This document shows, piece after piece, positions 11,400-24,649 of a stretch of 64,000 nt of DNA. The first letter of the stretch is position 1; the number at the start of each line of letters is the position of its first letter. The DNA comes from Boswellia sacra. Its lineage: Eukaryota > Streptophyta > Magnoliopsida > Sapindales > Burseraceae. The position numbers were made by a program, and so were the translations under genes. The notes under the pieces are model-generated. The model saw nothing but the letters and a program-made list of their open reading frames with translations. It was not told the origin of the DNA and searched no databases. Location: assembly GCA_013180625.2 (NCBI GenBank), contig SNVD02006186.1:1-64000 (forward strand), given 5' to 3'.

Positions 11400-11925
11400 C
11401 CGCTTTATATATTTATTTATTATTTTTTTTAATGAGCAACCTTTGATCACACCTTCGTAAAATTACAGTAAATCTTTATTGCGTATATACACATTCTAAG
11501 ACTATATATACGCGTCGAAATATCACTAACATATTTAATTTGTTTTATTTTGGATTTTGGTTATACCTATAAATGTGACAATAAAATACAGTCAAATATC
11601 AAGAAAATGGGTAAAATCCTCCCCCATGTCAAGTTTTGAGAATAAAAGAGATCGGCGGCAAATTGGCCAGTTTGGTTTTGGTTGCTAGGAGCTATTTGGT
11701 CTATCTAATTAACATTAATTACCCTTTTCTTTCTATCACTGCAAGGTAATCTGTCCCAAAAGAATAGTTAAAAATAAAAGCCAAGAAAAAATTAAAAAAA
11801 AGCGGCAAAGATGTGGAATTGTTGTCTTGTCTTTTGAGACTGTTGGTGAAGACAGAAGATTACAGTCGTGATAAGATGCATTTGTCCCAGTTCTTGCTCC
11901 CAGTGATGGTCAAATGTGAATAAAG
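11400..11925. other. Non-coding flank, paralogous between copies
   Basis: No gene is seen. The phrase around 11650-11700 (GGCAAATTGGCCAGTTTGG) recurs near 17460 and 24060, so this is part of the duplicated OPT module. Confidence 0.6.
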
Positions 11926-11928
11926 GGT

Positions 11929-12890
11929 TTGATAATGAAACTTCAACACCGGCTAAGCACGGCTGTGCCAGATATTTTTAATGGAAAAATGGTTGTGATA
12001 AGCCCAAATTCAATCCTTGACACAAAACGATTCTTTTCTTTTGCTAAACTATTCTCTGATGACATAAGTCCCCAAAAGTTTTGCCAGTTAACTCTAGAGG
12101 AATTGGTCTAGCTCTCATTGACAACTTCCTTCATTGCCTGCCTCCAATCTTTCTCCAACTCAGTCCCTGAATTCTCCAGTTGTTTTGGAACTAAGACCAG
12201 GAAATATATGCAATTATTGCTATATGGGTCAGCAAATTCATCCCATTCAAACAAGTATAAGATCCTACCAGAGTTGTTTGTTCAATGTGGGAATAGCCAA
12301 AGGAAGCTGTGTAATTGAATTGTTTTTGTTTATAGAGATGGAGGAGGTGGCCGTAAAGCCAAATGATGTGACTGTAGTGGCTGTTCTTTACTTGCTGCTT
12401 GTGCGGATTTGGGTGCCTTGGAGTGAGGCAGAATGGTAGATGACTAGAGACCTACTAGAGACCTTGTGAATCGGACCCACTTAAAGAGGACTCCATAAAT
12501 GTATACATATATATACCACCCTGAAGACACCTGCTTGGAGTTCAACCACAGTTGATGGGGTGATTCACGAGTTTGTGGCTAGTTGCGAAAAGCTGGTAGT
12601 TGAGATGAAGCTAAAAGGACATGAATCTGACCATCAGTTGCTCTGTTGCATTTGGAAGATAGCGAGAAAGAGATACTTTTGTGTAGGCACAGTGAAATTG
12701 GCTTTAACATTTGGACTGATAGACAAGCCTCCTGGAACAACAATGAGGATAATGAAGAATATTCGTGTTTGTGAGGGCTGTTATGCTGCAATAAATCTAA
12801 TAATCGTGAGAGAGTTGTGTGTGATCCTTTCGTTGTTTCAAAAATGCCTCTTGTTGTCGCAGGGATTACTGGTCAACTGCACACACATAG
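11929..12890 (+). pseudogene. PPR-DYW gene 3' remnant, copy B
   Basis: A PPR-repeat piece VKPNDVTVVAVL (about 12352-12390) is followed by a shortened E motif (TVDGVIHEFVA), a decayed DYW deaminase start (AFGLIDKPPGT in another frame), MKNIRVCEGCYAAINLI (about 12750-12800) and a cysteine-containing tail. Frames shift several times. The part before 12330 is open in pieces, but I do not recognise it. This is a dead copy of the same organellar RNA-editing factor gene seen beside OPT A and C. Confidence 0.78.
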
Positions 12891-13108
12891 CTTTGTAATT
12901 TTGATATTGATATTTCATGATGCTTCAGCATAAAAATCTTTTTCGTTCACAATCTTTCGAAATGTTCTGAGAGTTTAAGAACAAACAATAACATCTGCAT
13001 GTAGAACATGTCTTTCCTGAACGGATCTACAACATCTTTTGCTATCGAAATTTTACACTATTATATCAATGAGACAGTGACTTTGGTGATCGGCAATCTC
13101 AATGCACC

Positions 13109-16100
13109 TCAAAGTACGGGGCATCCTTCAGCTTTAATCCCTGGTGCTATAGGGCAGTTTGCTAAGGGGCAATGGTCATCAGCCTCAAGACCCCACCATC
13201 GTGCACCGTTGATATCGTGGGACTGAAGGCTGAAATAAAGCAGTACACCCATGAAGGCAACACCAGCATCCAGAGCACCTGATAAGATATAGTTGTGTCT
13301 AGCCCACCATCCCTTAAATCTTCTGAAAATATAAAAGTTGAAGAGAATTCCAACTGCTGCCCAACTCCAATAATGCACCGCTTTAGCTGATGGCATACCC
13401 AGTGGGCCTGCAATCAGGATGGGCATGTGGATAAGCTTGATCCATTTCTTTTCAGGGTATTTGCGTGAAAGAAGCCATACTGGAACAGGGGCAAGCAACC
13501 CGATTAGGAAGAACCAGTTCAACCGAGGGTAAACACCCTGGCTTGTGAACATTCTTAGTGGCCCAACCACTCCCCAGATGACTGAGGCATTGTAGAACAC
13601 ATCATCACCAGGACATGTCCATGGACTTCCCTCTGGTAGCAGCTTTGGGTTACATATGTCGTCAACAGATGTCAGAAGCCACCATGATGTGCCGAAGTGG
13701 GCAGTTGATGCAACTAATGTTCCAGCCAACTAAAGGTAAATGTTGATAAAATTATGAAAAAATATGTAGAGAATAGATGTTATGATTAACTCTTTTTATT
13801 TACAATTACCTGAACAATGAACATGGATCTGGGAGGGACTTTCATGTAATGGCCTAGTTTGAAGTCACCAAGAAAATAGAGGGCTTGTGCCATGCTGATA
13901 TGGCCATATGTCTTGAAAGTAACATTAGCAAGGGGCCTACCGGGATACATATACCCTATAACCAATTCTGTAATCACGTTGAGCCCTGGTTGCTGCGGAT
14001 TTATACATTTTATTAGAACTGCTTTTTGGTTCTTATCTCACTATGCGTAAAATGGGATAAATTTAAGCAAAATAGATCACAACGCTATGTAGTTTGTTTA
14101 TCCTATTACTCAAGTTCATGTTTGATATAGAAATAATGCATGTTCGTGCTGGAAATACCGAGTTTGTTGTGGCTAGAATCACTCCAACAGGTAGTGTGAA
14201 AATGAATGCCATGGCACAAGCTAGTATAAGTCCCCACCATGGAAGTTGAAGTTGCTTATCAAACCCTTCACAAGCATAGAGGGAAAGAGCGATGCTTATT
14301 ATTAGTATGACCTGGAACCACCACTGAGGTACTGCTTTATAGTTTTTCTTCATTATTCTTGTGTGGACATCACCAAATTGTTCTTTGGCTGCAGAAGCTG
14401 TTTTTTTCCACATTGCCCAAATTGTTCTGCTCATTGTTTCAACAAGGAAATCAAATAGTCGAGCAGTTATTAGCACAAGAAAATTCTTGTCAAGGAAAGA
14501 AAATAAAGTCATGGAATGAGAAATTAAGCTCCTGTTAAAGATACTTACTTTCCCTCAAAGAGTGCAACATGTGAAATACTAGCCATTGGAGATGCAAAGC
14601 TCAATCCGTAGACGAAGGCAAACACGATACTGAGGTAGACTTTGCTGTAATTATCATAGGCAACTTTATTAAGATCAAAGGCTTTCTCATTCAGGATTCG
14701 GGTAACATTGTAAGGTTGGCCGTTATAGTCAAAAGTGTGCGAGGAGAATATGGGAAATCGTCGGGCTTCAAATAGATTACACCAATAAGCAATGGGAACA
14801 AGAACATAGAGGAACAAAATGAACCCAACTAAGGTATTGGCAATGGCAAAGAAGGGTGTGGCTAGAGGACTTCCTAGGTAAGCTACAGTGGACCAGTCAA
14901 GGCCAAAGGAACCAATACCAAGGCCATGAAAGCCTGAACCAATCTTTTGTGCCGTGATTGAGTCCTTCCATATCCAACATACAAAGGAGATGTAAGATAG
15001 TGAAGGGAAAAGATAGCCTGGGATGGTGTAGTAAGCAAAACTTGATATAGAAATTAGGAAGAAGAATTGCAGTCTAGTCAGTCCTCCCTTGGGTCTCTTT
15101 TCTCTTTCATGTAACGCTCTGTGATTTGACCAAATATTCGATCAGTTTTTCAGTATAAGAAAACAGCTCTTCACTTACGTGACTTGGCATATAATTTGGT
15201 TCACTGTGAGAGAACGATGAGTACCTGAACAGAGAGACTTGAACTAGGTTGGCTGGCCACCACATGTAAGGGGAGTCAACAAGGTATTTCCTGAATAAAC
15301 CAGCCCACCCGTAACCAAGCAGCTGAATTTTATGAATAGCAGGATATTTTTACATCAGAAAATTAGAAATCAATCAGGATTTAACAAATCGGCCAATTGC
15401 TGGGTCTGGGGTGGAATAGTAACTATTTCATTTTTAAACTTGGAATAGTTTTATAAATACTTCCAGACCGCGAAACATATATAATTGGGTCTTGTAACAT
15501 CTCACATTAAGTATTTGTAATAATCATAGTTTGTCAACCTAGAGGTGTTGTCTCACGGATTTGCTTTTTACCCATAACTTACCTACTTACGTTGTTGTAT
15601 TATACTGAAAGTTACAGCAACATGTTGCATGCTACTTCCAAAAGTCAAGAAGAATTTGGGTTTGATTTTATTTTTGGATGTCTTACGAAGACAGGCATGG
15701 CAACTGAAGATAAAGGTGACAACTAATTTTCTGCTAGATGACAAAGCCTCGTGTCCATAAAGTTAGTCCAGAAAGCAATAAAGATAAAAAGTTCAGACAA
15801 ATTTTCAAATCTACCTGTGTAGTTTGGACTAGCAACATGGCTGCTGCCGCATTCAGACCTTTGAAATAGAAAGCCTTGACAATTGTGATTATGCCCACTG
15901 CATAAACACCGTAAGATCCGCAGTTGGCGAAAATGGTGATTAATACATGTTCCTTCAGATTGAAGGGCCCTGGATTCATTGAAAATGACCATGGTGTGAG
16001 AGGAACTCGAATTGTTTTTGATGGAAGCCATGCAGCCATTAACTTTCCTAATGGGAGGACAAGAATCTGAGCTGAAACTGGGCCAACCCATAGCTGATTC

Positions 16101-16526
16101 TGGCGATAACCAAAAAACTTGTTTACAAAGGACAGCAGGCAACATGATATTATTCCCAGAACCCATGTTCGAAAGGTTAAAGCTGGCAGCGTAGGGTCGT
16201 CAGTGATTGGAACTGTGAGCCTGACTTCCTCAATTGGGTTGTCATTAACCTCATCCCCTGCATTAACAAATTGGCGACATAAGTTTCAAAAGTTCTAATA
16301 AATCAGTGCGGATCAAACCTACAATGCAAAACTTCTCCTGCAGCATAAACTATGAGAAAAAAATTCGAAAGTTTCTTATATTTATTTATGTACAACATCC
16401 TTAGAACCATGTTATTTTGCACAGGGGCACAGAGAAGGAGAGAGGGTTACCCTTTACATCAACATCAATTTGATACTTCTCCAAGGACTTGGACTCAGGG
16501 CCTCCATCTTCAAAATAACTTCCCAT
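13109..16526 (-). CDS. OPT: Oligopeptide transporter (OPT family), gene B, seven exons, intact
   Basis: Exons on the minus strand: 16526-16451, 16257-15815, 15322-15225, 15118-14549, 14426-14159, 13992-13810, 13729-13109. The lengths equal those of gene A exon by exon (76, 443, 98, 570, 268, 183, 621) and join into 752 residues without a stop. NPG ([14 protein letters not shown], exon 2) and KVPPR (exon 6) are kept, and the C-terminus reads GCPVL. The role is the same as gene A: proton-driven import of small peptides or peptide-like conjugates across the plasma membrane (family knowledge). The start is the ATG of the MGSYFEDG N-terminus, placed as in A. The upstream box and a TATA-like motif are present. 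Confidence 0.95.
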
Positions 16527-16593
16527 CTCTCTCCTCTTCTTGGGACAGGAATTGAAGAGCTTAGGAGATACAAGCCTGCAAGACAAGCTAGCT

Positions 16594-16617
16594 GGTTATA
16601 TGTACCTGTCTTGCCAT
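16594..16617 (-). promoter_or_regulatory. OPT B core promoter: TATA-like motif and conserved box
   Basis: Minus strand TATAA (16596-16600) with the conserved ATGGCAAGACAGG box (16605-16617) just upstream, arranged as in OPT A and C. Confidence 0.55.
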
Positions 16618-17555
16618 GATTTCTTGTTATAAAGCTAATAATTCATATTCAATGTTAGTATGCCAAACGTTACCTTCATCACATTAGTATATTTGATATC
16701 TATTATTGATTAGTTGACAAAGTCAATAAAACAGTCCAATTTGTAAGATACTTAGAGACAGTTTGTATACTACTGATAGCAATATGTCCACAAAAAGTCA
16801 CTTTCCATGCATTAATTTTTAGCAAGTATTAGTTAAAAATCTTTTTCAATGCATTTATTTCTAGCAGTTCTTCTATGTATGTTCATATTTATGCTAGCTT
16901 TCTGTGGCAATATAAAGACCTTATTAGAGTGATTACACGTGATGCCTGCCACTAACTAGTCCTCTCTGAAAGCTTATGTGAGTATTAGTCTTCAAAAATG
17001 TTGAAAGAGTGTTCTATTTCCTTTACATTAATACAAAACATTTTTTTCTTACTTTTGAGTTGATTCTACTTTCTACTTTCCACTTTATTTATTTATTTAT
17101 TTTATGTTTTCTAATGAGCAACTCTTGATCCCACCTTCATAAAATTAAATTAAATCTTAGCTAGATTAGCATATAATTAACAGTATCTTCATTATATTTA
17201 TGCATATTCCAAGACAAGTAAATCTAGATATGCTACCAACTTATACCACCTGATTTGATCTAAAATCATTCAATGGGTGGATTCCATTTTACACACATAG
17301 ATCTACTTTTCTAAAAGTATACATATTCGTGGAAATCTCAATAACATATTTTACATGTCTTATTTGTTAGTTTGGCCATAAATATAAATGTCACAATAAC
17401 ATAGTCAAATGTCAAAAATGTGGTGAAATCCTATAAATATTAAGTTTTAAGATTACGCGTCAAATCGGCCAGCTTGGGTTTGGCTGCTATGAACTATTTG
17501 CTCTGCCTAACATTATCTTTTCTGGCACTGTAATGTAATCTGTCCTAAAAGAGTG
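16618..17555. other. Intergenic flank between OPT B and the next PPR remnant; holds the empty Mutator site
   Basis: No gene is seen. It is paralogous to 7845-8481 plus 11391-11900. TTCTACTTT at 17071-17079 occurs once here, where copy A/B carries a 2.9-kb insertion. Confidence 0.7.
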
Positions 17556-17559
17556 TTTA

Positions 17560-18607
17560 AGAGAAGTGTTCGGTCTTGGACGTCTTTGATTTCGACTTCT
17601 GTTTAATGTGGGAAGCCAAATGAGGCTGCGGAGTTGTTTATAGAGATCTGTAGTGGCTGTTCTTGGCTTCTTGCTGCTTGTGCGGATTTCGTTGCGTTAA
17701 GAGTTATGCAGAAGGGTGCATGAATACTCAAACCGAAGTGGTTTTAGGAGAAATGTGAAGAATTTCTAGCACGTTGATTAATGTGTATGTGAAAGTTTGG
17801 ATGCTTGGAGGATGCTGAGCGAGTGCCTGATGAGATGAATGGACAAATTTTTCATTGTCAATCTATGACTCAAGGTCTTGCAATTCATGGCCAAGCCCCA
17901 AGCGGAGGAAGCTCACCTATATTGGGATATTGCATCCTTCTGGCCACATGGAATTGATTGACGAGGGGCATAAAACCAAATGGAGTCATGTGGGGAGCTC
18001 TCGTGATGCAAAGTTCACCAAAACATTGATCTTCAGAAGAAGCTGCTAGATACCTTGGTGAATTGGACCTACTTAATGATGGGTACCATATTGTTTTATC
18101 AAACATTTTTGCAGAAGCAGAACCGTGGGACAATGTGGCTAGAGTTAGGAAATTGATGCTAACTCAAGGAGCGAAGATGACGCCTGCTTGGAGTTCCCAC
18201 AGTTGATGGGGTGATTCATGAGTTTGTGGCTGCGGATGAGACACATCCTCAAGCTGAGGAGATATTTCGATGTGGGAAAAACTAGTAGTTGAGATTAAGC
18301 TAAAAGGTCATGCGCCCAACACATCAGTTGTTCTGTTGGATTTTGAAGATACAAGGATAAATTTTTTTTAAGGCATAGTGAGAAACTGGCTCTAGCATTT
18401 GGACTGATAGACATGCCTCCAGGAACACCATCAAGGATAATGAAGAATCTTCGTGTTTGTGAGGGCTGTCATGCTGCACTTAATCTAATATCAAGAATTA
18501 TTACTTGTGAGAAAGTTGTGCTTGACCAGAATTGGTTCACTTGTTTCAAAACCGCCTGTTGTTCTTGCGGGATTCTGGGTACTGCATTGACAAAACTTCT
18601 AATCTGA
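17560..18607 (+). pseudogene. PPR-E-DYW gene 3' half remnant, copy C (longest)
   Basis: The best-preserved copy. PPR pieces read CGKPNEAAELFIE and LLAACADFVALR (about 17610-17705), then FGCLEDAERVPDEMNGQ and MTQGLAIHGQA (about 17795-17895), KPNGVMWGAL in a shifted frame, the E motif VDGVIHEFVAADE (about 18202-18240), AFGLIDMPPGTPSRIMKNLR (about 18391-18450) and VCEGCHAALNLISRI with a cysteine-containing tail. An intact protein would bind and edit organellar RNA. Several frameshifts and stops show that it is dead. Confidence 0.85.
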
Positions 18608-18773
18608 CGGGTATAATCAAAGTTTACATGATACAATAATCGTGATATTTCTTGATTCTTCAGCCTAAAAATCTTTTTTATTGACGCCCTCTTGAAATGC
18701 TTTGAGAGTTCAATAACAAACAGTAACATGTCAATGACTTTAGTGAGGGGCAAATCTTGATGGACATCAAAAC

Positions 18774-19762
18774 GAGTGCCGGCTGAAGGAAGTCTGGGGC
18801 CTATGGCAAAGTACAAAATAGGCCTATTTATTTTTAATATTAAAAATATTATTAAATTTTATTAAGATTTGAATTATTTAATAAATTGATTTTTATCTAT
18901 AATATAGATCCGTCACAAGGGAGTTATTATGAAATGTTCAATTACTATTATATTTAATGTTATTTTTTCCTTAATAATTTCATCACCTGTTGGTTTTGCT
19001 TATTTTGTTTCTTCCTTTACTAAATTGTCAACATTTTTTTTTTGTTTGGTTTTCTACAAATTTATCAAGAGTCATTTCTAAGAAATAAATTTATTTTTCT
19101 AGTTTTTTTTTTAAGTTTTGCCTATTTAGATCAGGCTCTCTATTTGACATGCCTGAAGTTAAAAACTTGTTGGTTACAAATCAATATGTAATGAATGAAT
19201 TAATATTAATAAGTTCAAAATAATAAAAATTATAGAATGGATAAAAGTACCATTAAGTAATATTATAGTAAAATGATTATATATGCAATCTTTATTGCTT
19301 GCTTTAAAAAATATGATAGAATTTGATGTAATAGATTTGAAAGTAAGTCTGTACTATAAGAAAACTCGTAGAAAGTTAAATAATAGTTTAATTTTTATAG
19401 TAATATCTTATATTTTTAATGTAAAAAAATCAATTTTGATCTCAAAGATGTTATTAGAACTTAGAATGAAATTTAAATACGCTAGAAAATAAACTAAAAT
19501 AATCTAACTTTTTAAATTTTTTATAGAATTAGTTATAATAAAATAAGGTATTGAAAGAAACAATTTGACGTTATATTTATTAGAGTTTAATTATACGAAT
19601 AGACTAATTGTAATTTGTAAGAAATTCGGTTACATAATTTTTTTGGAGTACAGAAAAATATTTGATACCTATTTTTGGGGCCTTACATCGTAAATCAAAA
19701 CACTTGGGGGCTTGGGGGCCTGGGTCATTTGCCTTAGTTGCCTAGGGGTTGAGCCGGCCATG
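18774..19762. mobile_element. hAT-like non-autonomous element at the OPT C stop codon
   Basis: The ends are short inverted repeats around GCCGGCT (left GAGTGCCGGCTGAAGG; right, read inverted, CATGGCCGGCTCAACC), followed by GGCCTA-type motifs and an AT-rich core. The flanks ATCAAAAC (18766-18773) and CTCAAAAC (19763-19770) form an 8-bp duplication with one mismatch, as expected for hAT. OPT A, B and D lack this insert at the same point. No transposase is seen; the only open stretch (19283-19492) is AT-rich and not recognised. Confidence 0.7.
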
Positions 19763-19763
19763 C

Positions 19764-22700
19764 TCAAAACACAGGGCATCCATCGGCTTCAATCCCTGGT
19801 GCTAAAGGGCAGTCTGCTAAAGGGCAATGGTCATCGGCCTGAAGACCCCACCATTCTGCACCATAGATATCATGGGACTGAAGGCTGAAATAAAGCAGTA
19901 CACCCATGAAAGCAAGACCAGCATCCAGAGCAGCTGATAAGATATAGTTATGTCTGGCCCACCATCCCTTGTACCTTCTGAAAATATAGAAGTTGAAGAA
20001 AATTCCAACCGCTATCCAACTCCAGTAATGCACAGCTTTAGCAAATGGCATACCCGTTGGGCCTTGCAACAGGATGGGCATGTGGATAAACTTGATCCAT
20101 TTCTTTTCGGGGTATTTGCGTGAAAGCAGCCATATTGGAACTGGGGCAAGCAATCCAATTAGGAAGAACCAGTTTAACTGAGGGTAAACACCCTGGCTTG
20201 TGAACATTCTTAGCGGCCCAACAACTCCCCAGATGATTGAAGCACTGTAGAACACATTATCACCAGGACATGTCCATGGACTTCCCTCTGGTAGCAGCTT
20301 TGGGTTACAGATGTGCTCGATAGAATTTAGAAGCCACCATGCCGTGCCGAAGTACGCAGCTGAAGAAACTAATGTCCCAGCTAACTAAAAGTAAATGTTG
20401 ACGAAATTATAGAAAATTAATCATATTTATATTTAGAGAGCAGAAGTCATGGTAAACTCTTTTTAACCGGTTGTAAATATTCAATTACCTGAACAATGAA
20501 CATGGATCTGGGAGGGACTTTCATGTAGTGTCCTAGTTTGAAGTCACCAAGAAAAGTGAGGGCTTGTGCCATGCTGATATAGCCATAGGTCTTGAAAGTC
20601 ACATTAGCAAGGGGCCTACCAGGATACATATACCCGATTACCAGTTCTGTAATCACGTTTAGCCCTGGTTGCTGCATATTTGCTCATTTTATGAAAACAA
20701 CTTTTTAGTTCATATCTCATCTATGCATAAAATGGGATAAATTTAAGCAAAATAGATCAAATTCATATATACTTTATTTATCCTATTATTTAAATTTTTC
20801 TTATTTCATAGAGAAAAAAATGCGTGTGTTGGGTGCGGAAATACCGAGTTTGTTGTGGCTTGAATCACTCCAACAGGTAATGTGAAAAAGAATGCCATGG
20901 CACAGGCTAGTATAAGCCCCCACCATGGCAGTTGAAGCTGCTTATCAAACCCTTCACAGGCATAGAGAGAAAGAGCAAAGCTCACTATTAATATGACCTG
21001 GAACCACCATTGAGGTACTGCTTTATAGTTCTTCTTCATCAGTCTCGTGTGTACATCACCAAACTCATCTTTAGCTGCAGAAGCTGTTTTCTTCCACATT
21101 GCCCAAATTGTTCTGCTCATTTTTTTTAACAAGGAAAGAAAATGGTGGATAGTTACTAGTGCAAGGGAATTCTTGCCAACGAAACAAAATAAACTCATTT
21201 TCTGAGAAATGGAGCTACCCTTGAAGATACTTACTTCCCCTCAAAGAGTGCAACATGTGAAAGACTAGCCATTAGAACTGCAAAGCTCAATCCGTAGGTG
21301 AAGGCGAACACGATACTGATGTAGACTTTGCTATAATTATCGTAGGCATCTTTATTAAGATTAAAGGCTTTCTCATTGAGGACTCGGGTAACATTGTAAG
21401 GTTGGCCATTATAGTCAAACGTCTGTGTGGAGAATATGGGAAATCGCTGGGCTTCATATAGATTACACCAATAAGCAATGGGAATAAGAACATAGAGATA
21501 TAAAATGAACCCAACTAAGGTATTGGCAATGGCAAAGAAGGGTGTGGCTAGAGGACTCCCTAGGTAAGCTACAGTGGCCCAGTCAAGGCCTATGGAGCCA
21601 ATACCAAGGCCGTGAAAGCCTGAACCAATCTTTTGTGCCGTGACCGAGTCTTTCCATATCCAACATGCAAAGGATAGAAAAGATAGTGAAGGGAAAAGAT
21701 AGCCTGGGATGGTGTAGTAAGCAAAGCTTGATATAAAAACTAGGAGAAAGAATTGTAGTCTAGTTAGTCCTTCCTTGGGTCTCTTTTCTTTTTCATGTAA
21801 CGCCCTGTAGTTTGAGCATATATATATTCGATCAGTTTTTTATTAGAAGAAAACAACTCTTCACGTCTTGGCTTCGCATATAATTTTGTTCGCTCTGAGA
21901 CAAGGATGAGTACCTGAACAGAGAAACTTGAACCAGGTTTATTGGCCACCACATGTAAGGGGAGTCAACGAGGTACTTTCTGAATAAACCAGCCCACCCG
22001 TATCCAAGCAGCTGAATTTTATCCACATCAGATAATTTTTTTTTTTTCACATCAGAAAATTATAAATCAAACAGGATTAACGTATGAACCGCTATGGAGT
22101 GGTATGGCTACTATTTCATTTTAAACTTCAGTTAGTATGTTCTTTTAAATACTTGCAGACGGCGAAAAAAAAAATTTGGGTTTTCTAACGCCTCATATCT
22201 AACGAAGACTAATGGCATGGCAACTAGAGAAAGAAAATGAGAGCTAATTTGTGATAAATGAGAAAGCTTCATGGCAATGAAGTTAATCCAGGAAGTAAGA
22301 TGAAAAGTTCGAATAGAACTCCAAATCTACCTGAGTAGTTTGTACTAGCAACATGGCCGCTACCACATTCAGACCCCTGCCGTACAATGCCTTGACAATT
22401 GTGACTATGCCCACTGCATAAGGACCAAGTGAGCCGCAGTTGGCGAAAATGGTGATCAATACGTGTTCCTTCGTATTGAAAGGCCCTGGATTCAATGAAA
22501 ATGACCATGTTGTAAGAGGAACTCGAATTGGTTTTGATGGAAGTGATGCAGCCATTAACTTTCCTAGTGGGAGGACAAGAATCTGAGCTGAAACTGAACC
22601 AACGGATAGCCGATTCTGGCGATAACCAAAGAACTGGTTCACAAAGGACAGGAGGCAACATGAAGTTATCCCCAGAACCCATGTTCGGAAGGTTAAAGCT

Positions 22701-23093
22701 GGCAGTGTAGGGTCATCAGTGATTGGAACTGTGAGCCTGACTTCCTCGATTGGGTTATCATTAACTTCTTCGTCTCCTGCATCATCAACAAGTTGACAAC
22801 ATAGCTTCTAAAGTGTGAATACACCAGTATGGAACAAACCTGCGAATTTATTATGCTGCATAACTAATTTACAACAGTTTCTTATATTTATAGTTGCATA
22901 ATTCATGATCATGCATTTATGCAACATCCTGGAGCATATTCTCCAGGTTTTATTTCCTGCTGATAAAATAACCTGACCATTTTGCAGAGCATGAGGGGGT
23001 CAGAGAGAGAGGGTTACCCTTTACATCAACATCAATCTGATGCTTCTCCAGGGACTTAGATTCAGGGACTCCATCTTCAACATAACTTGCCAT
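19764..23093 (-). CDS. OPT: Oligopeptide transporter (OPT family), gene C, seven exons, intact
   Basis: Exons on the minus strand: 23093-23018, 22776-22331, 22011-21914, 21804-21235, 21112-20845, 20671-20489, 20384-19764. They join into 753 residues; the one extra codon is a second Glu at the start of exon 2 (DEEVNDNP). The N-terminus starts [11 protein letters not shown] ([14 protein letters not shown]) and KVPPR are kept, and the C-terminus is CPVF. Exon 2 is the most diverged from A and B. The stop codon lies at the edge of a hAT-like insertion, so the 3' untranslated region must differ from A and B. Function is as for gene A. Confidence 0.95.
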
Positions 23094-23153
23094 CTCTCTC
23101 CTATTCTTGGACAGAAATGGGAATGCTTAGTAGATTCGAGCCTGCCGGCTAGC

Positions 23154-23184
23154 TATATAACACTTATAGCACCTGTCTTGCCAT
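23154..23184 (-). promoter_or_regulatory. OPT C core promoter: TATA box and conserved box
   Basis: Minus strand TATATAG (23154-23160) lies about 60 bases upstream of the start codon, with ATGGCAAGACAGG (23172-23184) just above it, as in A and B. Confidence 0.6.
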
Positions 23185-24649
23185 CGTTTCTTGTTTTAAA
23201 GCTAATATTTCATATTCTATTTTACCAAGCCAAACGTTAACTTCATCACATTAAATATATTTGAAAATTTAATATTCTTGATTTAGTTGTCAACGTCAAT
23301 CAGTACTCCAATTTTTAATATACCGGGAGAGAGTTCATAAATTATTAGTATCGATATTTTCTAAAAATAAATCGCTCTTCATGTTACTTGCTACATCATT
23401 TGCATTCCCATTTGCTAAGAGTATCAATACTCTTAGTTGTAAATCTTACTCCGAGCATTTATTTCTAACAGCGTTCACATTTATATGTTATCATCTCTAA
23501 CAAGTTACTTGGCGATATATCTGTATTTTGGTTTGTTAACTCATTACTAGCTTTCGTTTCATTTTTACATTAATACCTGGAAATTTGTTCTTTACTGAAA
23601 GTTGCAAGGCAGTAATCAAAATTTCGCCAAAGGGCAATTTTCCCCACCGATCACCTTGTGGGACAGAAAGGACCAGCATAATATGTGCCTTCATGTTTTA
23701 TATAAAACGCCTATATATTAAACATGTGATGCCTGCCATCTATTGGTCCTCTCTGAAACTTAAAAGAGTATACATGATTAAAATGTCTAACGTGTATTCT
23801 ATTTAATTTTATTTCATGAGCAAATTTTATTTCACATTCATAAAATTCAAGTAATTAAATCTTAGCTAGAATGAGTAACGTATAATTAACACCATCGTTA
23901 TTATATATATGTACGTTGTAAATTTATACGTACGTAACAAAATCTTATTAATATTTTTTAGGTCGTATTTTGGTTACGAAAAAGACACTCAAATATCAAA
24001 ATGGGGTAAAATCCTCTCACATATCAAGGTCTGAGAGTATATACCTGAGGTAGATGGGCGGCAAATTGGCCAGTTTGGATTTGGTTGCTAGTAACTATTT
24101 CTTGAATCAAACATTGTCCTTTCTAGCAGTACTGTAATCCCAAAAGAATGGAGAAATTAAATGTAATTTAAAAAATTGGTGGAGAAAGACGTGGAATCCT
24201 TGTTTTTGAAAACTGTTGGTGATGATTACAAATCGTGACGAGATGTGTTTGTCCCACTTCTTGCTCCCGAGTGGTAGTTCCGTTGTGAATAAAGACTTTG
24301 ATGATGACAATTCAACTTGTACTAACCTTAGTGAAGGCAACTTGCAAGCGGCTGTATCCATGCAACTCTTTTGGCAAGCCTTTATTTAACTATCCGAAAG
24401 CAAAGATCGTTTAACCTTAATTTAGAGTTCAACTGGTGGTATTGATTAGTGATTAAGAGATGATTGTGATCCTATTAGCTTAACGTGTACGTTAATTACT
24501 ATGAATTTGTACTAATTATAATGGTGATTTCAAAAAACCGTTGAAAATGGTTCCCTCTCTTTGTTCATGAATTTCAGTTTCCTTTAATACTAGCAAACTC
24601 CCACTCAAAAAACCTCAATACAGCCAGGATAATTATTTGCATAGGCATA
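23185..24649. other. Intergenic flank between OPT C and module D
   Basis: No gene is seen. Stretches near 24060-24300 align by eye with 11640-11940, including TTTGTCCCA.TTCTTGCTCCC, so this belongs to the duplicated module, here without a Mutator-like insert. Confidence 0.6.

Noticed and set aside
12118..12439. Two overlapping + frames as a new small gene
   Set aside because: The second frame runs into a PPR repeat piece. The whole stretch fits the decayed PPR-DYW copy better than an independent gene.
19283..19492. Open frame within the hAT-like element as a transposase remnant
   Set aside because: Short, Lys/Ile-rich from AT-rich DNA, with no hAT dimerisation-domain motifs visible.
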